From positions 62,001 through 126,000 of the forward strand of contig JBGAVG010000007.1 in assembly GCA_044228245.1 (NCBI GenBank): DNA of 64,000 bases, written 5' to 3'. This DNA comes from Methylotenera_A sp044228245. Its GTDB lineage: Bacteria > Pseudomonadota > Gammaproteobacteria > Burkholderiales > Methylophilaceae. The position numbers and the translations under genes are program-made. How positions within the stretch are numbered: the first letter of the stretch is position 1; every line of letters begins with the position of its first letter. Shown here piece by piece: positions 51,229 to 59,690 of the stretch. The notes under the pieces are model-generated. The model had not been told where the DNA came from. It did not search any database and saw nothing but the letters and a program-made list of their open reading frames with translations.

Positions 51229-52407
51229 ATGATAAATAAATCATGGATACCAATCTTATTGTTGTTGACAGAGACCTCTTTTGCATCAGAGATTTGGTTA
51301 ATTGTGACTCCAAATGAATTACTTAATAATAGTGGAGAGTTGCTAGTTGAAGTGGTTAAACCGAGCAACATTACAACATGGCCTAATAACTTAGCATTAT
51401 TACTTGGCAGCCAGAACACACAGGAGCAAGTGGAAATTTTTTTGGTCGAAAAAGATCCCGGCACCGATATAAGACGTACGTATAAAGGTGTAGCTAAATC
51501 TAAGTTTGAAGGTAATGTGCGTGCAGAACTTGTTAATCTTGAGTCTAACCGATTATTGTTGACTGCAAAAAGTGTTGAGGCCACATCAAATGAAATTTTG
51601 ACCAGCCATCAAAAGGTGACATCAGTAAAAGATAATAATATAAACGATACTGATAAAAAGCCTAGTACAATAGTCGTTTCTGGGCCAAAAGAAGATCCGA
51701 CAATCACAGCAAATGAGCCGCTATATTTTGTTGTGGGCTCCAGTAAAGATAGAAGTTTTGATGCTAGGTTTCAGCTAAGTTTCAAATATCGTCCCTTTGA
51801 TCCAGATGCGACTGTTGCAACATTTATTCCCTATGCTAGCAACCTTTATTTTGCCTACACCCAAACAAGCATATGGGATCTCGGGAGCGATTCTAGCCCA
51901 TTTAAAGATACGAGTTATCGACCTAGTATCTATTACAACTGGGCAGAAAGTGGTAAGGGCTTAAATCCTAATAGGTGGAAATTCGGGCTTGAACATGAAT
52001 CTAATGGTAGAAATGGAGATGAATCTCGCTCATTAAATATTGCATTTGTTCAACCATTTTGGAATATGGATTTTTCTAGCGGCAGACGATTTACGTTCAT
52101 GCCGAAGATATATCAATATATTGAAAAATCAGATAATCAGGATATTCACCATTATCGTGGATACGTCGATTGGATGGCGCGCTACGGAAGAGAAGATGGC
52201 GCAATTTTAACTGGGTTGTATCGCCAAGGAACGGAGGGTTATGCTCAAGGTCAACTTGATTTGTCATACCCTATAAGTGATAAGCTTTTTGGGCGTACAG
52301 GTACATTTCTACACTTTCAATTGCTTGGTGGCTATGGCGAAACCTTAATTGATTATGATCATCAGCGTGCTACGCAATTGCGTGTTGGTATATCGTTAGC
52401 AAGATAA
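51229..52407 (+). CDS. pldA: Outer-membrane phospholipase A
   Basis: Calcium-dependent outer-membrane phospholipase (OMPLA) that removes misplaced phospholipids. 392 residues: signal peptide (ILLLLTETSFA/S), N-terminal extension (~140 residues with Ig-like strands), then the barrel with SLSFKYRPFDPD-type strand FQLSFKYRPFDPD, YNWAESGKGLNPNRWKFGLE and the active site HESNGRNGDESRS (His and Ser of the triad). RBS AGGA precedes the ATG. It is clearly more AT-rich than rimO and the RND genes around it, suggesting acquisition. Confidence 0.9.
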   Translation: MINKSWIPILLLLTETSFASEIWLIVTPNELLNNSGELLVEVVKPSNITTWPNNLALLLGSQNTQEQVEIFLVEKDPGTDIRRTYKGVAKSKFEGNVRAELVNLESNRLLLTAKSVEATSNEILTSHQKVTSVKDNNINDTDKKPSTIVVSGPKEDPTITANEPLYFVVGSSKDRSFDARFQLSFKYRPFDPDATVATFIPYASNLYFAYTQTSIWDLGSDSSPFKDTSYRPSIYYNWAESGKGLNPNRWKFGLEHESNGRNGDESRSLNIAFVQPFWNMDFSSGRRFTFMPKIYQYIEKSDNQDIHHYRGYVDWMARYGREDGAILTGLYRQGTEGYAQGQLDLSYPISDKLFGRTGTFLHFQLLGGYGETLIDYDHQRATQLRVGISLAR

Positions 52408-52411
52408 TGTG

Positions 52412-52804
52412 TTACTTTTCGTTTAGCGTGTCATATGTTTTCTGTGCATTAAGCACCTCGCCTATATTGGCTTCTGACCAAGTTTTAATCGCATAGAGCA
52501 AGTCTTTTAGCGTGTGCCCGAGTGGGGTGAGGGCGTATTCTACTTTTGGCGGCACTGTGGCGTAAACCGTTCTGTCCACCAGCCCATCGCGTTCTAGATT
52601 TCGCAAGGTCTGCGTGAGCATTTTTTGCGAGATACCGTCAATCTCGCGCTGCAGATGGCTAAAGCGTTTGGTGCCGTCTTGTAGCAAAATCACCACCAGC
52701 ACTGTCCATTTATCTGCGATTCTGTTTAATACCAAGCGTGTGGGACATAGCGCGTTAAAAGCACATGCGTGATTCTCTAGCGGTATTTGTTCATTAGTGT
52801 CCAT
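52412..52804 (-). CDS. HxlR-family (DUF24) redox-type regulator
   Basis: 130-residue winged-helix regulator: CPTRLVLNRIADKWTVLVVI, LLQDGTKRFSHLQREIDGIS, QKMLTQTLRNLERDGLVDRT and KVEYALTPLGHTLKDLL. The Cys just before PTRL is conserved in YodB/HypR-type members, which sense quinones and diamide by thiol modification; a second Cys (Cys14) lies nearby. It is divergent from a flavodoxin-type quinone reductase, which is a usual target, with inverted AGTA/TACT sites between them. Confidence 0.9.
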   Translation of the reverse strand: MDTNEQIPLENHACAFNALCPTRLVLNRIADKWTVLVVILLQDGTKRFSHLQREIDGISQKMLTQTLRNLERDGLVDRTVYATVPPKVEYALTPLGHTLKDLLYAIKTWSEANIGEVLNAQKTYDTLNEK

Positions 52805-52806
52805 AA

Positions 52807-52850
52807 AGTACCTATATGATATTTTAGTGCCTACTTACTTTTAGTAACTA
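52807..52850. promoter_or_regulatory. Candidate HxlR operators between regulator and flavoprotein gene
   Basis: Three related repeats, AGTACCTA (52807), AGTGCCTA (52826) and AGTAACTA (52843), plus a perfect inverted repeat TTACT-TTT-AGTAA (52835-52847). Known YodB/HxlR sites are TACT/AGTA palindromes, so this fits in form and place. Confidence 0.55.
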
Positions 52851-52903
52851 TAGCTGATAATATGCGCTGAATCAATCTCAACACTAAAAACAGGAGTGTA
52901 AAA

Positions 52904-53452
52904 ATGGCATCAGTCGTTGTAATCTATCATAGTGGTTATGGCCACACAGCAAAACAGGCTGAAGCAGTTGCGACAGGCGCAAAAGCAGATTTAATCGCCA
53001 TTGATGCGAATGGTGATATTACGGAAGCGGATTGGGCTAAGCTGGATGCTGCAAAGGCGATTATCTTTGGCTCCCCGACTTATATGGGCACTGTGAGCTG
53101 GCAATTTAAAAAATTTGCTGATGCCAGTTCTAAAAAATGGTTTACACAAAAATGGAAAAACAAGATTTTTGCAGGATTTACTAATTCTGCCACCATGAAT
53201 GGTGATAAATTCTCGACCATTCAATATCTATTCACGCTTGCCATGCAGCATTCTGGTGTGTGGGTAGGTGCGGGTTTGATGCCGGCCAACACCAAAGCTG
53301 CCAAGCATGGTGATGTGAATTTTGTAGGCGGATTTGCCGGTGCACTGATGACTACGCCTAGCGATGCCTCACCTGATGAAGTGATTGAAGGCGATTTGGA
53401 AACGGCTAGATTGTTAGGTGCGCGTGTAGCGGAGTTTGCGGCTAAAGGCTAA
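52904..53452 (+). CDS. Flavodoxin-family NAD(P)H:quinone oxidoreductase-like protein
   Basis: 182 residues with FMN-binding start VVVIYHSGYGHTAKQAEAVA, the SPTYMGTVSWQFKKF loop around the isoalloxazine, and FAGFTNSATMNGDKF. Similar to WrbA-like and other flavodoxin reductases that carry two electrons to quinones. RBS AGGAG precedes the ATG. Likely repressed by the divergent HxlR regulator and induced by electrophiles, by analogy with the azoR/yodC systems. Confidence 0.88.
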   Translation: MASVVVIYHSGYGHTAKQAEAVATGAKADLIAIDANGDITEADWAKLDAAKAIIFGSPTYMGTVSWQFKKFADASSKKWFTQKWKNKIFAGFTNSATMNGDKFSTIQYLFTLAMQHSGVWVGAGLMPANTKAAKHGDVNFVGGFAGALMTTPSDASPDEVIEGDLETARLLGARVAEFAAKG

Positions 53453-53805
53453 TGCGTAAATAAATCTGGCAAGACTGGAGCGGGGCGTTCGCTATCGGCA
53501 CGGGCTTCTAGAAAGTCCAAAGTATATGGACAGCGTGTTGGTTTTTTGGCCACTTTTTTCTTTTTGGCACCGGTGATTTCGGTGTTGATGTAGGGCGTCT
53601 GGCTGATGCGGATATAACCTGAAGAAACGAGTTTTTGCGCAGTGGTTTCAAACAGGCTGAGCGGGTTGTCGATGTTTTGCAGAGTGATGGCGGCTTTGGT
53701 GACTTTAAGCACGTTATACATCACGAATTTGCTGGATGTTTGTTTGCCGTAGATTTCGCCAGTTAGAATCATTTTGTTAAACCATTTTTGCCATAAAGCT
53801 GTCAT
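53449..53805 (-). CDS. Hypothetical protein
   Basis: About 118 residues from the ATG at 53805 (MTALWQKWFNKMILTGEIYG). It has several strands (SSKFVMYNVLKVTKAAITLQ) and a helix (PLSLFETTAQKLVSSGYIRI), then a Lys-rich patch (GAKKKKVAKKPTRCPYTLDF). No signal peptide or membrane helix. Its stop overlaps that of the flavoprotein gene by 4 bases. No family recognised; the start is uncertain as no ribosome site is visible. Confidence 0.6.
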   Translation of the reverse strand: MTALWQKWFNKMILTGEIYGKQTSSKFVMYNVLKVTKAAITLQNIDNPLSLFETTAQKLVSSGYIRISQTPYINTEITGAKKKKVAKKPTRCPYTLDFLEARADSERPAPVLPDLFTH

Positions 53806-53924
53806 CATTAACAATACTATCAAGTATATAATGCATTAACACTTTAGTGAACGCAAGTATCTTATTGTCTTAATTGGTATTTTAAGATTAAATCGGCAGA
53901 TAGTTGCATGTTTTGGATAATTTT

Positions 53925-55073
53925 ATGAGCGCCAGACTGATAATAATAAGCTTTCTGTTAACTATTCTCGTTACTGCATGCGATAAAAAACCAGAGGGCA
54001 CCGCGCCGCCGGCGGGTATGAGCATGCCCGCCATGCCTGTAAGCGTGATCGCTGTGCAGCCAACCTCCGTGCCGATGAGTGTGGAAGCCGTTGCACAGAC
54101 CGAGGGTGCCAGCGAGGTGGAAATTCGTCCGCGCGTGGGCGGCATCATTTTAAAGAAAATGTTTGAAGAAGGTGCGCCGGTAAAGGCCGGGCAGGTGATG
54201 TTCCAGATTGACCCGGAGCCATTCCAGATCGCGCTGGCGCAAGCTAAGGCGCAGGCAGCAGGACAAAGCGCGCGCATCACACAAACCGCTCGCGAATCCA
54301 GTCGCTTAAAAGAGTTGTTGGCCACACAATCCATCAGCCAGCGCGAATACGATAACGCGACTTCGGATGCCAGTATCTCGCAGGCAGGCATGATGCAGGC
54401 GCAGGCTAATATCAAAGAGGCCGAGCTAAATCTTTCTTACACCAAAGTCACCGCGCCGGTTTCTGGTATTGCCGGGCGTTTCCAGTTTTCAGAGGGCGCG
54501 CTGGTGCAAGCCAATAGCAGCTTACTGACGACCATTATTCAGGTTTCACCGATTTGGGTGCGGTTTAGCTTGTCTGAAAGCGAGCTGCAAAGTTTGGGTG
54601 GACATTTGGATGCTAAACATGTGTCTGAAGTAAGTTTGATTTTGCCCGATGGCAGCGAGTATGCGCATAAGGGGAAATTGAATTTTACCGCTAATCAAAT
54701 CAACCCTAGCCTCGGTACGCAAGAATTGCGCGCCACATTTGAGAATAAGGATAAAGCATTGCTGCCAGGCCAGTTCGTGCGTGCCCGTGTGACAACCGGC
54801 ATGCGGGAGGGCGTGTTTTTAGTGCCGCAAACTGCCGTGCTGAGCGGCGAGCAAGGCAAATTTGTGTATGTGGCCAACGAGAAAAACGAAGCAACGATGC
54901 GGCCTGTGGTGGTGGGTGAATGGAAGGGTAAAGACTGGATTATTCTGGAAGGCTTAAAGGCCGATGACAAGGTGATTGTAGATAATTTAATCAAATTGCG
55001 TCCGAACGCACCTGTTGCACCGCATGCTATGGGAGCCGCTCCAGTATTGCCTCCTGGAGCACCTGCAAAATAG
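53925..55073 (+). CDS. RND efflux pump periplasmic adaptor (AcrA/MexA type)
   Basis: Membrane-fusion protein linking the RND transporter to the outer-membrane channel. About 382 residues; lipobox LVTAC (Cys18), biotinyl-lipoyl halves (RVGGIILKKMFEEGAPVKAG and VTAPVSGIAGRFQFSEGALV), alpha hairpin with QAAGQSARITQTARESSRLK, and beta-barrel domain with GTQELRATFENKDKALLPGQ. First gene of a three-gene operon. Substrate cannot be told. Confidence 0.95.
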   Translation: MSARLIIISFLLTILVTACDKKPEGTAPPAGMSMPAMPVSVIAVQPTSVPMSVEAVAQTEGASEVEIRPRVGGIILKKMFEEGAPVKAGQVMFQIDPEPFQIALAQAKAQAAGQSARITQTARESSRLKELLATQSISQREYDNATSDASISQAGMMQAQANIKEAELNLSYTKVTAPVSGIAGRFQFSEGALVQANSSLLTTIIQVSPIWVRFSLSESELQSLGGHLDAKHVSEVSLILPDGSEYAHKGKLNFTANQINPSLGTQELRATFENKDKALLPGQFVRARVTTGMREGVFLVPQTAVLSGEQGKFVYVANEKNEATMRPVVVGEWKGKDWIILEGLKADDKVIVDNLIKLRPNAPVAPHAMGAAPVLPPGAPAK

Positions 55074-55131
55074 GCTTTTGTGACCATCTTATGATGATTA
55101 AATCCTGTATCCATGATTAAGTTTTTCAGCC

Positions 55132-58100
55132 ATGATTAAGTTTTTCATTACACGCCCCATTTTCGCCGGCGTTTTATCCATCATTATTGTGCTGGCAGGC
55201 TTGGCAGCTGCACTCAAGCTGCCTGTTGCGCAGTACCCGGAAATCGCGCCGCCCACGGTCACCATTACTGCGGTTTACCCCGGCGCGAGCGCAGACACAC
55301 TCTCTAAAACCGTGGCTGCGCCGATTGAAGAACAGTTGAGCGGCGTCGAGCGTTTGCTGTATTTCAATTCGAGTGCGGATTCCAGCGGCACACTCACCAT
55401 TACCGCCACGTTTGAAGTGGGCACCAATATCGACCAGGCGACGTTTAACGTGAGTAACCGCGTCAACATCGCCACGCCGCGCCTGCCGGACGAGGTGCGG
55501 CGCAACGGGTTGATCGTGCAGAAAAAATCCAATGATATTCTGCTGGTGGTGATGCTGACGTCGGGGGACAAAAAACACGACAGGTTGTTCCTGAGCAACT
55601 ATGCGACGCTGAATGTGCTGGATGAACTGAAACGCGTGCAAGGCGTGGGCGATGTATTGATATTCGGCGGACAGGATTACGCCATGCGCGTATGGTTGCG
55701 TCCTGACCGTATGGCGCAGCTGGGCGTGACGACCACCGATATTGCGCAGGCGATTCAATCGCAAAACGCGCAATATGCCGCAGGTAAAATCGGCCAGGAT
55801 CCTGCGCCGAATGACCAGCAAATTGTATATACCGTCACCGCCAAAGGGCGTTTGCTGGAGCCGGAACAGTTCGGCAATATCATTATTAAGGCAGACGGGC
55901 CGCGCGGTATTCTGTACCTGAAGGATGTGGCGCGCATTGAGCTGGGTGCGCAAAACTATAACGTGCGCTCGGCGCTGGATGGCACGACCGGCGTGGCGAT
56001 CCCGATTTTTTTGCAAACAGGTTCTAATGCGCTGGAAACTGCAAACAACATCAAGCTGAAAATGGCGGAACTGAAACAGCGCTTTCCGAAAGGCATGCAA
56101 TTCAGTATTCCTTACGATACCAGCGATTTTGTAAAAGCGACTATTCAGGAGGTTTTTAAAACGCTGGGCGAGGCCATGGTGCTGGTCATTCTGGTGGTGT
56201 ATCTATTCCTGCAGAGCTGGCGCGCAACGCTGATCCCCATTATCGCAGTGCCAATTTCGCTGATCGGCACTTTTGCAGGCTTGTATTTGCTCGGCTTCAG
56301 CATTAACTTGCTGACGCTTTTTGCCATGATTCTGGCGATTGGCATTGTGGTGGATGACGCGATTGTGGTGCTGGAAAACATTGAGCGCCTGATGACCGAA
56401 GAGGGCCTCAAGCCGATGGAAGCTGCGATCAAGTCTATGCGGCAGGTTTCTGCCGCCGTGGTGGCGATCGTGATGGTGCTGTGTGCGGTGTTTATTCCGG
56501 TGGCGTTTCTGGGCGGCATAGCCGGCGCGCTGTATCGGCAGTTTGCCGTCACCGTGGCGATTGCGGTGGTGATTTCCGGGGTGGTGGCGCTTACGCTGAC
56601 TCCCGCTTTGTGTGCGATTTTATTGAGGAATGTGCACCAGAAATCCGCGTTTTTTATCACATTTAATCGAGGCTTTCACGGGCTAACGCATTTTTACACG
56701 CGCGTCGTGGATTTAACGCTACACCACAGAATTATCGGCACAGTTGTGTTTGCCGTGATTATCGCCCTGTGCGCCATATTGCTCAATCGCGTGCCCAATA
56801 GTTTTGTGCCGGCTGAAGACCAAGGGTATGTCATCACGGCGGTCATCATGCCGGATGGCGCGACCTTGAACCGCACCGAGAAAACCACAGAAGCGGTGCG
56901 AAAGGGCATTGCGCAAGACCCGGCTGTGGCACATGAATTTGCGGTAAACGGCTTTGATTTGATTGGCGGTGGCAATAAAACCAGTGCGGCGACCATGTTT
57001 GTGCGACTCAAAGATTGGAAAGAACGCACCACAACTGCCGAGCAGATTGTAGGCAAACTGTTTGGCTTGGGGATGAGTCAGCCGGATGGTCTGGCGATTG
57101 CGTTTAATCCACCCGCCATTCGCGGATTGGGCAGCGCCGGCGGTTTTGAAGTCTATGTGCAGAGCCGTATTGATACTGATCCGCAGAAGCTTGCGGCCGT
57201 GTTGAACAGCTTTGTCGATACGCTGCGTGCCAATCCGAAGCTCACGGGGATTAACACCTTTTTCCGGCCTACTGTCCCGCAGTTGTATATTGAGGTGGAT
57301 GAAGCGAAAGCCTTATCTTTGGGCGTGCCAATCTCTGATATCTATGCCACTTTGCAAAGCACTATGGGACAGCTTTATGTGAATGATTTCAACAAATCCG
57401 GCCGTACGTATAAGGTGCAGTTGCAGGCCGAACCGCAATTCCGCATGCAGCCGGAGGACATCGGCAAAGTGTATGTGCGCAGCAAGGGGGGCGCCATGAT
57501 TCCGCTGTCATCATTAAGCAAAGTGAGCAGTATCATCGGTGCCGAGCAACTGGAGCGCTATAACGGCCTGTTATCCGCAAAGATATTAGGCAGCGGCGCA
57601 TCTGGCGTGAGTTCAGGCGATGCGATTGAGTTGGTTGAAAAGCTAGCAAAAGAGACTTTGCCGGAAGGCTACCAGATTGCCTGGACAGGCCAGGCTTATC
57701 AGGAAAAGCGCACGGGTTCCGCCGCGCTGTTCGCTTTCAGTTTTGCCATTATCATGGTGTTCCTGATTTTGGCGGCACAGTTCGAAACCTGGGCGCTGCC
57801 GCTCGCCGTTATCATGGCGGTCCCATTTGCGCTGGCTGGCGCACTGATAGCAGTGTTTGTGCGCGGCATGCCGAACGATATTTATTTTCAAATCGGGCTG
57901 ATTACCTTAATCGGGCTGGCGGCTAAGAATGCCATTTTAATTGTGGAGTTTGCCAGCCAGAAAATGGAGGAAGGTATGCCAGTGCTACAGGCTGCGGTTG
58001 AGGCGGCGCGGTTACGGTTCAGGCCAATCGTCATGACCTCGATGGCCTTCGTGTTGGGTATCACGCCGCTGCTGGTGGCTTCCGGCGCAGGTTCTGCCGC

Positions 58101-58260
58101 GCGCCGCAGCATGGGTACAGGTGTGTTTGGCGGCATGTTGCTGGCGACCTTTGTTGCTACAATTTTTATTCCGCTGTTCTTCTCATGGCTGTCCGGAAAA
58201 ACCTTGCATCGTCATCATGTCGGTGACGATAGTCCGCATCAAAAAGAGGCAGCAACATGA
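55132..58260 (+). CDS. RND multidrug efflux transporter (AcrB/MexB type, HAE1)
   Basis: Proton-driven inner-membrane pump, 1042 residues. MIKFFITRPIFAGVLSIIIV start, twelve helices, porter domains with SADTLSKTVAAPIEEQLSGV and NRVPNSFVPAEDQGYVITAV, the proton-relay Asp pair in AIGIVVDDAIVVLENIERLM, and GLITLIGLAAKNAILIVEFA in helix 10. It overlaps the outer-membrane gene by 4 bases and follows the adaptor by 58. Confidence 0.97.
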   Translation: MIKFFITRPIFAGVLSIIIVLAGLAAALKLPVAQYPEIAPPTVTITAVYPGASADTLSKTVAAPIEEQLSGVERLLYFNSSADSSGTLTITATFEVGTNIDQATFNVSNRVNIATPRLPDEVRRNGLIVQKKSNDILLVVMLTSGDKKHDRLFLSNYATLNVLDELKRVQGVGDVLIFGGQDYAMRVWLRPDRMAQLGVTTTDIAQAIQSQNAQYAAGKIGQDPAPNDQQIVYTVTAKGRLLEPEQFGNIIIKADGPRGILYLKDVARIELGAQNYNVRSALDGTTGVAIPIFLQTGSNALETANNIKLKMAELKQRFPKGMQFSIPYDTSDFVKATIQEVFKTLGEAMVLVILVVYLFLQSWRATLIPIIAVPISLIGTFAGLYLLGFSINLLTLFAMILAIGIVVDDAIVVLENIERLMTEEGLKPMEAAIKSMRQVSAAVVAIVMVLCAVFIPVAFLGGIAGALYRQFAVTVAIAVVISGVVALTLTPALCAILLRNVHQKSAFFITFNRGFHGLTHFYTRVVDLTLHHRIIGTVVFAVIIALCAILLNRVPNSFVPAEDQGYVITAVIMPDGATLNRTEKTTEAVRKGIAQDPAVAHEFAVNGFDLIGGGNKTSAATMFVRLKDWKERTTTAEQIVGKLFGLGMSQPDGLAIAFNPPAIRGLGSAGGFEVYVQSRIDTDPQKLAAVLNSFVDTLRANPKLTGINTFFRPTVPQLYIEVDEAKALSLGVPISDIYATLQSTMGQLYVNDFNKSGRTYKVQLQAEPQFRMQPEDIGKVYVRSKGGAMIPLSSLSKVSSIIGAEQLERYNGLLSAKILGSGASGVSSGDAIELVEKLAKETLPEGYQIAWTGQAYQEKRTGSAALFAFSFAIIMVFLILAAQFETWALPLAVIMAVPFALAGALIAVFVRGMPNDIYFQIGLITLIGLAAKNAILIVEFASQKMEEGMPVLQAAVEAARLRFRPIVMTSMAFVLGITPLLVASGAGSAARRSMGTGVFGGMLLATFVATIFIPLFFSWLSGKTLHRHHVGDDSPHQKEAAT

Positions 58261-59690
58261 AAAAGTTGAGCCTTTTTTTAGTGTTGTTTTTGGTCGCTTG
58301 CAAGGCAGTAGGCCCAGATTACAAGCGTAGTGAGCCCAATTTGCCTGCCAAATATAGCGAGGAGGATGCTGTTTCAAATGCATCGAATGATGTGATGAAG
58401 CAGTGGCAAAGAAAGTGGTGGCAACATTATCAGGACGAAAAACTGAACGAATTGGTTGAGCTCACCCTTAAAAACAACACTAATATTCAGCTCGCGGTTG
58501 CGCGTATTGAAGAAGCCGATGCGAGCATGCGCGAAGTCGGCGCCTATCTGTTGCCGGAGATTGATTTTTCTACCAAAGCCGAGCGCAACAAGGTAACTGA
58601 ACTCGGGCCATTTCCTACCTTTACATCGCCGATTCGTAACAATTACACCATCGGACTTAACACCACCTATGAAATCGACTTCTGGGGCAGGCTGAAGCGT
58701 AATAAAGAAGCGGCAAAGGCAAATGCCCTGGCGACGCGAAACGCCAAAGAAACCGTCGAACTTTCGCTGACAGGTCTGGTTGCCAGCAACTATCTGCAAT
58801 TGCGCGGTTTGAATGCACAAATCGCGGTCACCAAAGATAACCAGAAAAGCCGTAAAGAAGCGCTTGGTTTGAATCATAGGCGACTTGCGGGCGGTGTGGC
58901 GAGCGCGCTGGAAGTGAGCCAGGCTGAGGTGGCGGTGAGCAATTTAGAGGCGCAGCTGATTGAGCTAACAAGATTACGTGCGATAAGCCAGCATCAGCTT
59001 GCGGTGCTGACCGGCGTGCTGGATTTGAAGCTGGAAGCTGCGGATATCCGTACCTTGCCGGTTCCGCCCACCCCGCCTGCCGGTTTGCCTTCCGCATTAC
59101 TGGAAAATCGCCCGGATATTCGCCAGGCCGAGCAGGCGCTGATAGCAGAAAATGCCAGAATCGGCATCGCTAAAGCTGCGCTGTATCCAAGTATTACCTT
59201 GACCGGCAGCTATGGCGGCGAAAGTCTGGAACTCAGTGATTTGTTAAAAGCAGGTGCACGTGTCTGGACGTTGGGAATCGGGCTGGATTTGCCGATTTTT
59301 GATTCTGGCAGGCGCCAGTCTCGTGTGGAGCAAGCTACGGCCAGGCAAAAACAGACTTTGGCGCAATATCAAACGGCGATACAAAGTGCATTCAGAGAAG
59401 TGAACGATGCGCTTGTCACGAGGCGCTTAAATACTGAACGCGAGCAAAGCCTGCTGCAAAGCGAAGCGTCTGCCAAGAAGGCACTTTCAGTGGCTGAGAA
59501 CCGCTATAAATCAGGCTATTCGGCCTATCTGGAAGTGCTGGATGCGCAGCGTGTACATAATGAGGCTTCGCTTGCAGTGATTCAAGCCAGGCAAGCGAAT
59601 CTTTTAGCCACGGTGGAACTGTTTAAAGTGCTGGGCGGTGACTGGAAAGGTGAAGGTTTGGCGGGCCAAGCACTTCAATCCAATCATTAA
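58257..59690 (+). CDS. Outer-membrane efflux lipoprotein (OprM/NodT family)
   Basis: Trimeric TolC-like channel for the RND pump. 477 residues; lipobox FLVAC (Cys15), KAVGPDYKRSEPNLPAKYSE as in OprM/NodT, WWQHYQDEKLNELVELTLKN, two OEP repeats (TYEIDFWGRLKRNKEAAKAN; GLDLPIFDSGRRQSRVEQAT), and YKSGYSAYLEVLDAQRVHNE. Completes the tripartite system. No local regulator is present. Confidence 0.95.
   Translation: MKKLSLFLVLFLVACKAVGPDYKRSEPNLPAKYSEEDAVSNASNDVMKQWQRKWWQHYQDEKLNELVELTLKNNTNIQLAVARIEEADASMREVGAYLLPEIDFSTKAERNKVTELGPFPTFTSPIRNNYTIGLNTTYEIDFWGRLKRNKEAAKANALATRNAKETVELSLTGLVASNYLQLRGLNAQIAVTKDNQKSRKEALGLNHRRLAGGVASALEVSQAEVAVSNLEAQLIELTRLRAISQHQLAVLTGVLDLKLEAADIRTLPVPPTPPAGLPSALLENRPDIRQAEQALIAENARIGIAKAALYPSITLTGSYGGESLELSDLLKAGARVWTLGIGLDLPIFDSGRRQSRVEQATARQKQTLAQYQTAIQSAFREVNDALVTRRLNTEREQSLLQSEASAKKALSVAENRYKSGYSAYLEVLDAQRVHNEASLAVIQARQANLLATVELFKVLGGDWKGEGLAGQALQSNH

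Noticed and set aside
55174..56100. 308-codon frame antisense to the RND transporter
   Set aside because: Shadow of a clear AcrB-family gene, with no domain of its own.
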